From Candidatus Baltobacteraceae bacterium (GTDB taxonomy: Bacteria > Vulcanimicrobiota > Vulcanimicrobiia > Vulcanimicrobiales > Vulcanimicrobiaceae), in contig DASXGW010000004.1 in assembly GCA_036488875.1 (NCBI GenBank), forward strand, positions 248,001-312,000: a stretch of DNA of 64,000 nucleotides, read 5' to 3'. A program made the position numbers and the translations under genes. How positions within the stretch are numbered: position 1 is the stretch's first letter; every line of letters begins with the position of its first letter. Under the pieces are notes generated by a model. It had not been told where the DNA came from and made no database searches. It was given only the letters and a program-made list of their open reading frames with translations. Positions 1 through 8,512 of this stretch are shown in pieces.

Positions 1-1280
1 AGACGCGGATCCAATCGCGCGTTGAAGACGGCGCTCAACAGCGCGCCGAGCACGGCGATTGCCAGTAACCCCGCGACGCGCGACGTCGCGTTGTTGATAC
101 CCGACGCGAGGCCGACGCGGCCCTCGGGAACCGATTCCAAGAGCGTCGCGGTCAGCGGTGCGACCGTCAGCCCCATTCCCAACCCGACGACGGCGATCGC
201 CGGAACGATGCCGCTCCAGAACTGCAGCTTCGGCAGCACGGCAAACAGGGCAAAACCCGCGGCGGTAATGAGTGGACCCGCGACGAGCAGCGTACGCGGC
301 CCCAAGCTATACGACAACGCTCCGGAGAAGCGTGAGAGCAGCACCATCAACACGATGAACGGCAGCATCGCCGCGCCGGCGAGCGTGGCCGGATAGCCGT
401 CGATCTGAATCATCACGAACGGCACGAAATAAAAGAGACCGCTCAGCGCGGCGTACAGCAGAAGCGTCAGCACGTTGACGCCGGTGAAATCGCGGCGCGC
501 AAAGAGCGAGAGCGGAAGGATCGGATTGAGCGTTTTGCTTTCGAACATCACGAACGCCGCCAACGCCACCGCTCCGGCGCCAAGACTCGCAAACGTCATG
601 GCATCCCAGCCGTCTTGGCCCGAAGCGACGAACGCGTAGACGATGCCGGCGAGTCCGGCCGTGACGAGCAGCGACCCGACGATGTCGGGCGTGCCGCGCT
701 CGCCTTCGTCACGGCTCTCCGGAACGTGCCGCAACGTCAGCAGCACGACGGCAAGTGCGATCGGAAGATTGATGAAAAAGACCCACCGCCATCCAAAGTG
801 ATCGACGATAGCGCCGCCGGCAACGGGACCAATCGCAGTCGCGACCGCCGTTAGACCCGACCAGCTTCCGATGGCCTTACCGCGATCCGCACCTTCGAAA
901 CAGGCGCCGATGAGGGCTAAACTGGCCGGCGCGAGCATCGTTCCGCCAAGACCTTGTAAAATGCGCGCGGCGATCAGCATCGTCATCGAGGTTGACAAGC
1001 CGCAAAGAAGCGAGCCGGCGGCAAACACGACGACGCCGGATATGAAAAGGAGTCGCCGTCCATAACGGTCGCCAAGGCCGCCGGCCAGCAACATTAACGC
1101 CCCGAGCACTAACGTGTAGGCTTCCACCACCCACTGCGCGGACGTGGCGGAGGCGTGAAACGTTTCTTGGAGCACCGGCAAGGCGATCGCCACGACGGTG
1201 CCGTCGATGAAGACGAGGCTGGAGCCCAGGATCGTCGCCGCGAGGATCCATGGCTGGGACGCGCGTCCGCGATCGGGCAT
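1..1280 (-). CDS. MFS multidrug-type exporter, DHA2-like (C-terminus beyond window)
   Basis: Reading the reverse strand from an ATG at 1280 gives an uninterrupted frame to the window edge, about 426 residues without a stop. The start is MPDRGRASQPWILAATILG, followed by hydrophobic segments. The MFS signature GDRYGRR lies in the loop after the second helix, and GWRWVFFINLPI, typical of the 14-helix EmrB/QacA (DHA2) class, follows at about residue 165. By family it would be a proton-coupled efflux pump in the inner membrane; the substrate cannot be told. It diverges from the GGDEF protein with about 70 bp between starts. The last helices are outside the window, so the truncation is an edge effect. 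Confidence 0.9.
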   Translation of the reverse strand, partial: MPDRGRASQPWILAATILGSSLVFIDGTVVAIALPVLQETFHASATSAQWVVEAYTLVLGALMLLAGGLGDRYGRRLLFISGVVVFAAGSLLCGLSTSMTMLIAARILQGLGGTMLAPASLALIGACFEGADRGKAIGSWSGLTAVATAIGPVAGGAIVDHFGWRWVFFINLPIALAVVLLTLRHVPESRDEGERGTPDIVGSLLVTAGLAGIVYAFVASGQDGWDAMTFASLGAGAVALAAFVMFESKTLNPILPLSLFARRDFTGVNVLTLLLYAALSGLFYFVPFVMIQIDGYPATLAGAAMLPFIVLMVLLSRFSGALSYSLGPRTLLVAGPLITAAGFALFAVLPKLQFWSGIVPAIAVVGLGMGLTVAPLTATLLESVPEGRVGLASGINNATSRVAGLLAIAVLGALLSAVFNARLDPR

Positions 1281-1353
1281 GGGGCGTACACATTCGGGGT
1301 GAGGGCAGGCCCTCCGCCGTGCCGAAAATACGGATAAGGTCTGGAGCCTTGTG

Positions 1354-4300
1354 ATGAACCGTAACGAACGGAATCTGGAGATCGTGCGGCAAACCGCCGA
1401 GATCCTCTCGACCGGCTCGGGTATATCCGAGACGTTCGAGCGCTTTTGTCTCATGCTCGCCAAGTTCATCGAGGCGTCGGTGGTGTTCATTGCCATCAAG
1501 CGTCGCGACGGCGTCTTCATCGACTTTGCCTACGACCACGGAAACGCCGTCCACAATCCGCAAAGCGGGCGCAAGATCAGCGCCGATTCGCAGACGCAGC
1601 GGGTGATCGATACCGGACAGCCGATCTTTCTTCGCACGCGCCTAGAGATTCGCGGTCCCATCATTCCGCTCAAAGAGGTCAAAGACGACGAGTCGCAGAG
1701 CGCAATCTTCGTTCCGCTGCGTTTCGGCAACGAGACGATCGGCGTGCTTTCGATTCAAACGACCGAACAGTGCGCGTACTCGCCCGACGATTTGCATCTG
1801 ATCGAAACGTGCGCGCTGTACGTCGCCGTCGCCGTGCAAGCTGAGACGATGCGCGGCGAAAAGGAGGCACTGCAATCGGTTGCCTCGCGCGATTCTTTGA
1901 CCGGCGTCGCGAGCCGGCGCGCCTTCGATCAACGTCTCCACGAAGATTGGACGCGCGCCCAGCGCGAGGACGGCGTGCTCTCAGTGCTCGTGATGGACGT
2001 CGACTGGTTCAAGCGCTTCAACGATACCTACGGGCACGTTGCCGGCGACGCGTGTCTCAATCAAGTGGCGCAGGCGGCGCAGTCGTGCATCGTTCGCGAG
2101 AGCGACTTGCTGGCGCGCTACGGCGGCGAAGAGTTCACGGCCATCCTCTGGCAGACCGACGCTACCGGTGCGGCCGTCGTCGCCGAACGCGTGCTCAACG
2201 CGGTGCGGGCGCTCGACGTTCCGCATGCAGAATCGCCGATCGGACGCGTGACCGCCAGCATCGGCGTCGCGGGCTGCAAAGCCCTGGCGATCGCCGATCC
2301 GCAAACGCTGCTCAAAGCCGCCGATCGCGCTCTCTATGCGGCGAAAACCGCCGGACGCGACCGCATCCACGTCGACTCGCTGGGCGGCGCCACGGCGACG
2401 CTCGCTCAACCGGCCGCGCGCACCAACATTCGATCGCAAGCCACCGCGCTCTTAGGGCGTGCGGCAGAAATTGCGGCGCTCAACGAGGCGATCAAGCGTT
2501 CGCGCATCGTCACGCTCGTGGGAAAGCGCGGAATCGGAAAGACGCGCGTTGCCGTAGCGGCCGCGCAACGCCGGCTCTACGCATATCCCGACGGTACCTG
2601 GCTCATCGACTGCAGCGTCGTTTCGGGAGCTGCGTTGGAAGAAGCCGTGCTGGCCGTGCTGCGCGTTGCCCAAACCGCCGATCTCTCCCCTCGGGAGACG
2701 CTTCTCGACGCGCTCAAGGACCGCAACGCCCTGCTCGTCTTCGACGATTGCGGGGACATTTCGTCACACGTCGCCGGTTTGTGCGGCGCGATCGCGCGCG
2801 GCGCGTCCGACGTCGTCATGCTCGCGACGAGCGACAAGCCGTTGGGTGCCGACGGCGAGGAGACCGTCGAATTGCAGGCGCCGAGCTTGGGCGATGCCGT
2901 CGCGCTGTTCGTCGACCGCGCCCAAATCGCAAACAAAGCTTTCGACGCGAGCGAGCAAGATCGCCATGCGATCGAGAGGATCTGCACGATTCTCGGAAAC
3001 GTTCCGTTGGCCATCGAGCTGACCGGACCGCGCGTGCGAGCGATGCCGGTGGATCACGTGCTCGGCATTCTGGAACGCGAGAACACCGATACGTCGATCG
3101 ACGGGCTGGTGCGTTCGAGTTACGAGCAGCTCGGCGACAACGCGCGCCGTCTGTTCGAGCGTCTATCGGTCTTTCCGGCACTCTTTACGTCGGGCGCGGC
3201 GCGCGATATTTGTTCGGGCGGCGACCTCGAACCGTGGGACGTTACCGACGCGCTCGACGAGCTTGTCGTGGCGAATCTCGTCAAGCGCTTCGACTCGGGT
3301 GAGGCGGCGCGCTATCTCGTCGTCGACAGCGCGCGAAGCTATGGTCGTGAAGTTTTGCGCGAACGTTTGGAACGAGCGGCGATTCAGTGGCGCTACATTA
3401 GATACTTTCGAGCCGTTGCGCGCCGCACTTCGGCCCGCATCCAGAGCGGTAACGTGGAGGGCGGTGTCGACGAGGCGCGCGCCGAGGTCGAAAATCTCGA
3501 CGGCGCGCTCGAGTACGCGCTCAACCGACGCGTCGACGTTTCCGCGGGCGCCGATATCGTTATCGCGCTGCACCGGTTCTGGGTCGAGACCGGACGCTTG
3601 GCCGAAGGGCGCCATTGGACGGACATCGCGCTTGCGGTCGGCTTGCCGATGGGTCCGCAAGTCGCAGAGGTGCTCAACGCCGCCGCGGCCGTCGCGCTTT
3701 TCGGCGGCGACATGATGCGGCTGTCCGAGCTTAGCGAACGTCTCGTCGCCTATCACGAGCGCGGCCACGACACCCTCGCGTTGGCGCGCGCGCTCAACGG
3801 GCTGGCCACCGCGAGCTTCCACCTGGGCCATGACGCGCGAGCGAAGTCCTTGTTTCAGCGCGCCCTCAAAGAGTATCGAAAGTCCGGCGATCGCCGCGGA
3901 GTCGCCGTCGTTCTCATGAATCTCGGAGCGCTCGCCACCGAGACGCTTTCGGACGTCGCCGGTGCTCGCGCGTTGTTCAACGAGAGTCTGACGCTCTTTC
4001 GCGAGTTGGGCATCTCGCCGCAGACCGGCATCGCGCTCTCGAATTTGGCCGCTATTTCCATCATCGAAGGCGATTACGAGCAAGCGCTGGTGTACGCCAA
4101 CGAGAGCCTCATCATCTTCGAGCGGTTGGGCAACGTCGCGCAAGCCACGGTCGGTTTGATCCACATCGCGCAAGCGCGTCTCGAACGGGGAGAGATCGAG
4201 CTCGCCCGCGCGACGCTGATCGCCGCTCGCGAACGCTTGCGGCGGGAGCCGACGATCCGTAACGCCATCGAACTCAACGAGATCTTGTTTTTGTTTGCGT

Positions 4301-4563
4301 GCGACTGCTGCGCGTTCGACCGGGCCGCCGAGCTGCTGGGAGTTACCGATGCGGTGCGGGAGAAGCACAAACTGCCGCGTACCGCCTTATCGCTGGCCGC
4401 ATCGAGCAATCGGGAGCGAGAAGTGCGGGCGCATCTCGGCGATCTTTTCGATCGCCATTTCGAAAAAGGCCGTAAGGCCTCGGCGCCGGAAATGGATCGC
4501 GTGCTCGACGCAGTGCTTTCCGGAGCGGCCGGGGCTCTGGCCGCCGGCGGCGCTTCACGATAG
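1354..4563 (+). CDS. GAF-GGDEF-STAND ATPase-TPR signalling protein
   Basis: A 1069-residue multidomain protein. An N-terminal GAF-like sensor domain (about 20-165) is followed by a GGDEF diguanylate cyclase domain (about 175-335) with active-site YGGEEF at 256-261. The inhibitory I-site RESD (248-251) sits exactly five residues upstream of GGEEF. Next is an NB-ARC/STAND-type ATPase: Walker A GKRGIGKT at 390-397, Walker B LLVFDD at 460-465, and a GLPLA-like GNVPLAIEL motif. The C-terminal 350 residues are TPR-like helical repeats. The second half resembles the ATPase-TPR part of AfsR/COG3903 proteins, but there is no DNA-binding domain. GGAG at 1343 is 7 nt from ATG 1354 and only 4 nt from GTG 1351, so ATG is preferred. 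It probably makes c-di-GMP under GAF and STAND control; that coupling is inferred. Confidence 0.88.
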   Translation: MNRNERNLEIVRQTAEILSTGSGISETFERFCLMLAKFIEASVVFIAIKRRDGVFIDFAYDHGNAVHNPQSGRKISADSQTQRVIDTGQPIFLRTRLEIRGPIIPLKEVKDDESQSAIFVPLRFGNETIGVLSIQTTEQCAYSPDDLHLIETCALYVAVAVQAETMRGEKEALQSVASRDSLTGVASRRAFDQRLHEDWTRAQREDGVLSVLVMDVDWFKRFNDTYGHVAGDACLNQVAQAAQSCIVRESDLLARYGGEEFTAILWQTDATGAAVVAERVLNAVRALDVPHAESPIGRVTASIGVAGCKALAIADPQTLLKAADRALYAAKTAGRDRIHVDSLGGATATLAQPAARTNIRSQATALLGRAAEIAALNEAIKRSRIVTLVGKRGIGKTRVAVAAAQRRLYAYPDGTWLIDCSVVSGAALEEAVLAVLRVAQTADLSPRETLLDALKDRNALLVFDDCGDISSHVAGLCGAIARGASDVVMLATSDKPLGADGEETVELQAPSLGDAVALFVDRAQIANKAFDASEQDRHAIERICTILGNVPLAIELTGPRVRAMPVDHVLGILERENTDTSIDGLVRSSYEQLGDNARRLFERLSVFPALFTSGAARDICSGGDLEPWDVTDALDELVVANLVKRFDSGEAARYLVVDSARSYGREVLRERLERAAIQWRYIRYFRAVARRTSARIQSGNVEGGVDEARAEVENLDGALEYALNRRVDVSAGADIVIALHRFWVETGRLAEGRHWTDIALAVGLPMGPQVAEVLNAAAAVALFGGDMMRLSELSERLVAYHERGHDTLALARALNGLATASFHLGHDARAKSLFQRALKEYRKSGDRRGVAVVLMNLGALATETLSDVAGARALFNESLTLFRELGISPQTGIALSNLAAISIIEGDYEQALVYANESLIIFERLGNVAQATVGLIHIAQARLERGEIELARATLIAARERLRREPTIRNAIELNEILFLFACDCCAFDRAAELLGVTDAVREKHKLPRTALSLAASSNREREVRAHLGDLFDRHFEKGRKASAPEMDRVLDAVLSGAAGALAAGGASR

Positions 4564-5096
4564 TGTCGCGCCTCACTCGCCGCGAGCTGATTCATACCGG
4601 ACTCGGCGGGTTGGCGCTGCTCGCGCTCGGCGGCTGTGCGCGTCCCGGCACGGCGTTGGGACCGTTCGACGATCCGGGATACTCGTATCGAGCGCTCTCG
4701 GGCGGCGATCGCGAACTCATCGCCGCCGTTAGTGCCGTCATCCTAGCCGGCGCCTTACCGCCGGATGCGGCCGCGCACGGCGTCGCGATGGTGCAGGTCG
4801 TGCGAGGTGTCGACGTTGCCGTCGCCGGTTTGCCTCCAGCCGTGCAAGATGAACTCGGACAACTGTTTGGGCTGCTGAAGTTTCCCGTGACGCGGGCTTT
4901 GACGGCCGGCGTCTGGAGCTCGTGGGAAAACGCGTCGTCGAACACGGTGGCGGATTTCCTCAACCGGTGGCGCTTCAGCGGCGTCGCGCTGTTTCGCAGC
5001 GGATATTTGGCCTTGCATCAGCTCGTGATGGCGTCGTGGTACGGTAACGGCGCGTCGTGGGAACGCATCGGCTATCCCGGGCCGCCGGCGGTATGA
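4563..5096 (+). CDS. Gluconate 2-dehydrogenase subunit 3-like small subunit, Tat/lipoprotein signal
   Basis: This 177-residue protein starts at a GTG overlapping the upstream stop (TAGTG). The N-terminus has a twin-arginine stretch (LTRRELIHTG), a hydrophobic segment and a lipobox-like LALGGC, suggesting Tat export and possible lipidation. The remaining soluble helical sequence fits the gluconate 2-dehydrogenase subunit 3 family: small partners of GMC-type FAD dehydrogenases that aid folding and export of the catalytic subunit. The next gene is such a flavoprotein and overlaps by 4 bp (ATGA), which strongly supports the pairing. No cytochrome c subunit follows, so the electron acceptor is unknown. 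The family call rests on length, signal and context rather than on a diagnostic motif. Confidence 0.75.
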   Translation: MSRLTRRELIHTGLGGLALLALGGCARPGTALGPFDDPGYSYRALSGGDRELIAAVSAVILAGALPPDAAAHGVAMVQVVRGVDVAVAGLPPAVQDELGQLFGLLKFPVTRALTAGVWSSWENASSNTVADFLNRWRFSGVALFRSGYLALHQLVMASWYGNGASWERIGYPGPPAV

Positions 5097-6715
5097 CGAC
5101 GTCCATTCCCGATCCGATCGCCGCCGGTTTGCGGCGCGGTTGGCACGTGATCGACGCGTCGACGATCGACCGCGACGTGCACTTGGAAGCCGACGCCGTC
5201 ATCGTTGGAACCGGAGCCGGCGGCGGAATGACTGCCGAGATTTTGAGCGAGGCCGGCCTGCGCGTCGTCATGATCGAAGAAGGGCCGCTGCGCAGCTCGA
5301 GCGATTTCCACATGCTCGAGCGTGAAGCGTATCCGTTGCTCTATCAATCCTCGGCCGCGCGCCAGACCAAAGATAAAGGCATCACGATTCTGCAAGGCCG
5401 CAACGTCGGCGGATCGACGACGGTCAACTGGACGAGCAGCTTTCGGACGCCCCCCGAGACGCTCGCGTATTGGCGCGATCGCTTTGGCTTGGCAACGTAC
5501 GCGCCGGAGTTTCTCGATCCGTGGTTCGAGCTGGTCGAGCGCCGGCTCTCGATCCACCCATGGGAAGTCCCGCCCAACGAAAACAACGCCGTCCTGGGGC
5601 GCGGGGCCAAAAAGCTCGGCATTCCAACTGCGGTCATTCCGCGCAACGTCAAAGGTTGCTGGAATCTCGGGTACTGCGGCATGGGTTGCCCGACCAACGC
5701 CAAACAATCGATGCTCGTCACGACGATCCCGTCTGCACTCGATCGCGGTGCGGTGCTCGTACACCACGCGCGCGCCGAACGTTTTACGCTCAGCGGCGAC
5801 GACGTGTCGGGGTTGACCTGCAGCGCGCTCGAACCGGGCGACGAAAAGAATCGGCCCTACCAGATCACGGTCACGGCGCGAGCATACGTGGCGGCCGCCG
5901 GCTCGATCGGCACGCCGGCGCTCCTTCTGCGAAGCCAGATCCCTAATCCGCATCGTCGCCTAGGCGTGCGTACGTTTCTGCATCCGGTCGTTCTCTCGGC
6001 GGCCGTTATGCCCGAGACCGTCAACGGTTTCTCGGGCGCTCCGCAATCGATTTACTCCGACCACTTCCTGCACACGCAGCCCATCGATGGGCCGATCGGA
6101 TATAAACTCGAGGTGCCGCCGATTCACCCGCTGCTCGCGGCGGTGACGATGCCCGGATTCGGCGACACCGGATCGAAACAAATGGCCGATTTTGCGAACA
6201 CGCAAGTCATCATTGCCCTGATGCGCGACGGCTTCAACGACGCCAGTCCCGGCGGTGACGTCCAGCTGCGGCACGACCACTCGCCGGTGCTCAATTACGA
6301 TATCACGCCCTACGTATGGGATGGAATGCGCCGCTCGCTGCTCACGATGGCCGAGATTCAGTTCGCGGCGGGTGCGAAGACCGTCATGCCGGTTCACGAA
6401 TCGGCACGTCCGTATCGCACGTGGAACGAAGCCAAAGGGGCCATCGCCGAGCTGCCGATGGAAATTCTGCGATGCCGCGTCGTGAGCGCGCACGTGATGG
6501 GCGGTTGCGCGATGGGCAACGACGAACACGACGCCGTCGTCTCCGGAGCGGGACGTCACCACTTTGCGGGAAATCTGTACGTCTTTGACGGATCGATATT
6601 TCCGACGAGCTTGGGCGTCAATCCGCAGCTCTCGATCTACGGAATCGTCGCGCGCAACGCCAACGAGCTGGCTGCGTCGCTGACGGGCAAGCCGCTGGGG
6701 AGACGAATCGTCTAG
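5093..6715 (+). CDS. GMC-family FAD-dependent dehydrogenase, catalytic subunit with 3Fe-4S-like Cys motif
   Basis: The ATG at 5093 overlaps the small-subunit stop by 4 bp; the frame is open further upstream but this coupled start gives a normal 540-residue protein. The FAD-binding Rossmann motif VGTGAGGG is at 38-45, and the C-terminal GMC block has HVMGGCAMG and GVNPQLSIYG. A C-x5-C-x3-C motif (Cys189, Cys195, Cys199, in GCWNLGYCGMGC) matches the spacing I recall for 3Fe-4S ligands in bacterial FAD-glucose dehydrogenases. With the preceding subunit it should form a periplasmic alcohol or sugar dehydrogenase delivering electrons to the respiratory chain. Long-chain alcohol oxidases share part of this Cys region, so the substrate is uncertain. 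Confidence 0.9.
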   Translation: MTTSIPDPIAAGLRRGWHVIDASTIDRDVHLEADAVIVGTGAGGGMTAEILSEAGLRVVMIEEGPLRSSSDFHMLEREAYPLLYQSSAARQTKDKGITILQGRNVGGSTTVNWTSSFRTPPETLAYWRDRFGLATYAPEFLDPWFELVERRLSIHPWEVPPNENNAVLGRGAKKLGIPTAVIPRNVKGCWNLGYCGMGCPTNAKQSMLVTTIPSALDRGAVLVHHARAERFTLSGDDVSGLTCSALEPGDEKNRPYQITVTARAYVAAAGSIGTPALLLRSQIPNPHRRLGVRTFLHPVVLSAAVMPETVNGFSGAPQSIYSDHFLHTQPIDGPIGYKLEVPPIHPLLAAVTMPGFGDTGSKQMADFANTQVIIALMRDGFNDASPGGDVQLRHDHSPVLNYDITPYVWDGMRRSLLTMAEIQFAAGAKTVMPVHESARPYRTWNEAKGAIAELPMEILRCRVVSAHVMGGCAMGNDEHDAVVSGAGRHHFAGNLYVFDGSIFPTSLGVNPQLSIYGIVARNANELAASLTGKPLGRRIV

Positions 6716-6732
6716 CCTTCGAGGAGAAAACT

Positions 6733-6903
6733 ATGGAACACACCTTCGTTCGAATCGCCGAGACCGCCGCGTGGTTCATGGTTATCGTGTTCGTCTTTGC
6801 GATCGTCGGCGTGTACGCGACCATTCACTGGATCGTGCAGATGGTCCGCCGCGGTGAGGAAGCCGTTGAAGAAGGCGTCCAAAACGTCGAACGAAAGCTC
6901 TAG
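6733..6903 (+). CDS. Small single-pass membrane protein (56 aa)
   Basis: ATG 6733 is preceded by a strong Shine-Dalgarno (GAGGAG at 6721-6726) six bases upstream. The product has one hydrophobic helix (about residues 12-38, WFMVIVFVFAIVGVYATIHW) followed by a charged amphipathic tail rich in Glu and Arg. It ends in TAG just before the convergent GNAT gene. I do not recognise a family. It lies 17 bp downstream of the GMC dehydrogenase and could be co-transcribed, perhaps as a membrane anchor or accessory subunit, but that is only positional inference. The codon usage and ribosome-binding site make it a credible small gene. Confidence 0.6.
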   Translation: MEHTFVRIAETAAWFMVIVFVFAIVGVYATIHWIVQMVRRGEEAVEEGVQNVERKL

Positions 6904-6906
6904 GTC

Positions 6907-7653
6907 CTAGAACAGGATCGTTTGAAAATCGGCGACGTGCCGGTATCCCACCCGTTCGTAGAGCGCGATCGCGTTGCGATTGAAATCGTTGACGTAGAGC
7001 GAGAGCGTCGGCGAGTGGTCGAGTAGCCGGTCGCAGATTGCCGAAAAACTCGCGGTAGCCAGACCGCGGCCGCGAAGATCCGGCGCCGTCCAAATGCCTT
7101 GAAGCTGCGCGGTTTTATGGCACCACGGACCGACGTTGCAGAGAAAGCACAGACGGCCGTCGCTCTCGCCGACCCACCACAAATCGCGCTCGATCATCTC
7201 GCGAACGTTGGCGTTGAAGTCGGCCGACGCGGCGCGCGGATCGTAATCGAGCTCTTGTTCGATCAACGCGGCCGACCCCTCGGCGATCTCTTTCCAATCG
7301 CTCGGGCGCGCTTTGCGCACTTCGACCCCGCTTTCGAAGCATCGCAACTCTGCTCGGTCGACTGCCATCACCAGTTGCCGGTCGCGGATGATCCGCGGCT
7401 TTTGATGCCAACCGCGTACGCGCTCCCAAAAGCCGAGTACGGTCGACCGCTCGCCGATGATCATGCGCTCGCCGCGATGGCGCCGAGCTTCCGCGGCGAC
7501 GGCATCCAGCGCGACGTCGTCGCACGCCAGCGCCAGCTGGCGGCCGAAGTAGACGGCCCCGCAGACGCGGTTGCCCTCGAACGCAACGCGCAAGCGCTGT
7601 CGCGTCGGGGACGAGAGGTCGAAGAGCATGAGATACGTGACGAAAACGTTCAC
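6907..7653 (-). CDS. GNAT-family N-acetyltransferase with DUF4081-like N-terminal domain
   Basis: At least 248 residues. The C-terminal half is a classical GNAT fold, with the acetyl-CoA loop region around IWTAPDLRGRGLATASF and the closing FNRNAIALYERVGYRHV. The N-terminal half resembles the DUF4081 domain often fused to GNATs in actinobacteria; the substrate is unknown. The only ATG/GTG/TTG start in this frame is GTG 7653, yet the frame stays open upstream to a stop at 7747-7749 and reads like family sequence (VRIEPLSPANERAALAYLG). The true N-terminus probably begins near the GTG at 7745, which overlaps the anti-sigma stop but lies in another frame; a one-base indel would join them. It is last in the sigma/anti-sigma operon. 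Confidence 0.82.
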   Translation of the reverse strand: MNVFVTYLMLFDLSSPTRQRLRVAFEGNRVCGAVYFGRQLALACDDVALDAVAAEARRHRGERMIIGERSTVLGFWERVRGWHQKPRIIRDRQLVMAVDRAELRCFESGVEVRKARPSDWKEIAEGSAALIEQELDYDPRAASADFNANVREMIERDLWWVGESDGRLCFLCNVGPWCHKTAQLQGIWTAPDLRGRGLATASFSAICDRLLDHSPTLSLYVNDFNRNAIALYERVGYRHVADFQTILF

Positions 7654-7741
7654 GTACGGTTCGCGTCCAAGGTACGCGAGTGCGGCGCGCTCGTTGGCCG
7701 GAGAGAGGGGCTCGATGCGTACGGTGCCGGTCAGCGTGCGC

Positions 7742-8512
7742 TCACGTCAGCGGAACGATGGCGATCGGTTTGCTGGTCGGCTGCTTGCTGCCGCCCTCGG
7801 GCTCGACGGAAATCGCTACGGCAGCCATCGTGCGCGCGTCGACGGGAAGGGTAACGACCGCAATGCCGTTGGGGTCCGGAACGAACGTGTACGACGGCGC
7901 AACCTTCTTGGCGCCTTTGGCGAGCGTCCAGGCCTGGTAGACTTTCCCGTGCGGCGGCTGCGGGAGCGATCGCATGGCGATGTACACGTGACTGCCGCGC
8001 GTAACGATCTGGCCGCCGTCGACGTCGTAATGCTTTGCGTCGCCGCTCAACAAGTCGGCAAGCGTCGTGCGCGTTTGATTGAGCGACTGCGCGAGCTTCT
8101 TGGTCCCGTCGGCGCTGCGCGATAGTTCGGCTTGCATCTGACGGTTTTGAGCGCTCAGCGAAATGTTCGCCATCGACGAGACGATCGCGATGACCAGACA
8201 CGCCGCAGCGACCAGATACGCGGGCCACATCTTCGGCCCTGGTGACGTCGCACGAGCGGGTGCCGGCTGCTGGGCGATGGCGCGCATGATGCGAGGTTTG
8301 AGCAGCGTGCTGGGACAGTTGCGTGCGTCGCCTTCCGTTTCGGCGGCCAATCCCACGAGAGAGGCCGTGGAGCGCAGGCGATGGTACTCGTCTTGGCACT
8401 GCGGGCACGAGGCGATGTGTGCGCGCACGCGCCGAGCCTCGGCCGCCGGCAGCGAGCCAAGCGCATAGACCGCGACTTCGTCGAGCATCGCGTGATCGGG
8501 GCGGTCGTTCAC
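7742..8512 (-). CDS. RskA-like anti-sigma factor
   Basis: A 256-residue type II membrane protein. The N-terminal zinc anti-sigma (ZAS-type) domain has HIASCPQC, the H-x3-C-x2-C core. A single transmembrane helix follows at about 95-117 (AYLVAAACLVIAIVSSM), then a coiled stretch, and a C-terminal extracytoplasmic RskA domain with GKVYQAWTLAKG and AVAISVEPEGG. Proteins of this family bind and silence a SigK/RpoE-type ECF sigma factor until proteolysed. Its start overlaps the sigma-factor stop by 4 bp, so the two are co-translated as a regulator pair. The inducing signal cannot be told. Confidence 0.9.
   Translation of the reverse strand: MNDRPDHAMLDEVAVYALGSLPAAEARRVRAHIASCPQCQDEYHRLRSTASLVGLAAETEGDARNCPSTLLKPRIMRAIAQQPAPARATSPGPKMWPAYLVAAACLVIAIVSSMANISLSAQNRQMQAELSRSADGTKKLAQSLNQTRTTLADLLSGDAKHYDVDGGQIVTRGSHVYIAMRSLPQPPHGKVYQAWTLAKGAKKVAPSYTFVPDPNGIAVVTLPVDARTMAAVAISVEPEGGSKQPTSKPIAIVPLT

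Noticed and set aside
3163-4368. 401-residue - frame antisense to the GGDEF-STAND gene
   Set aside because: Antisense shadow with shuffled composition; the + strand frame shows clear domains.
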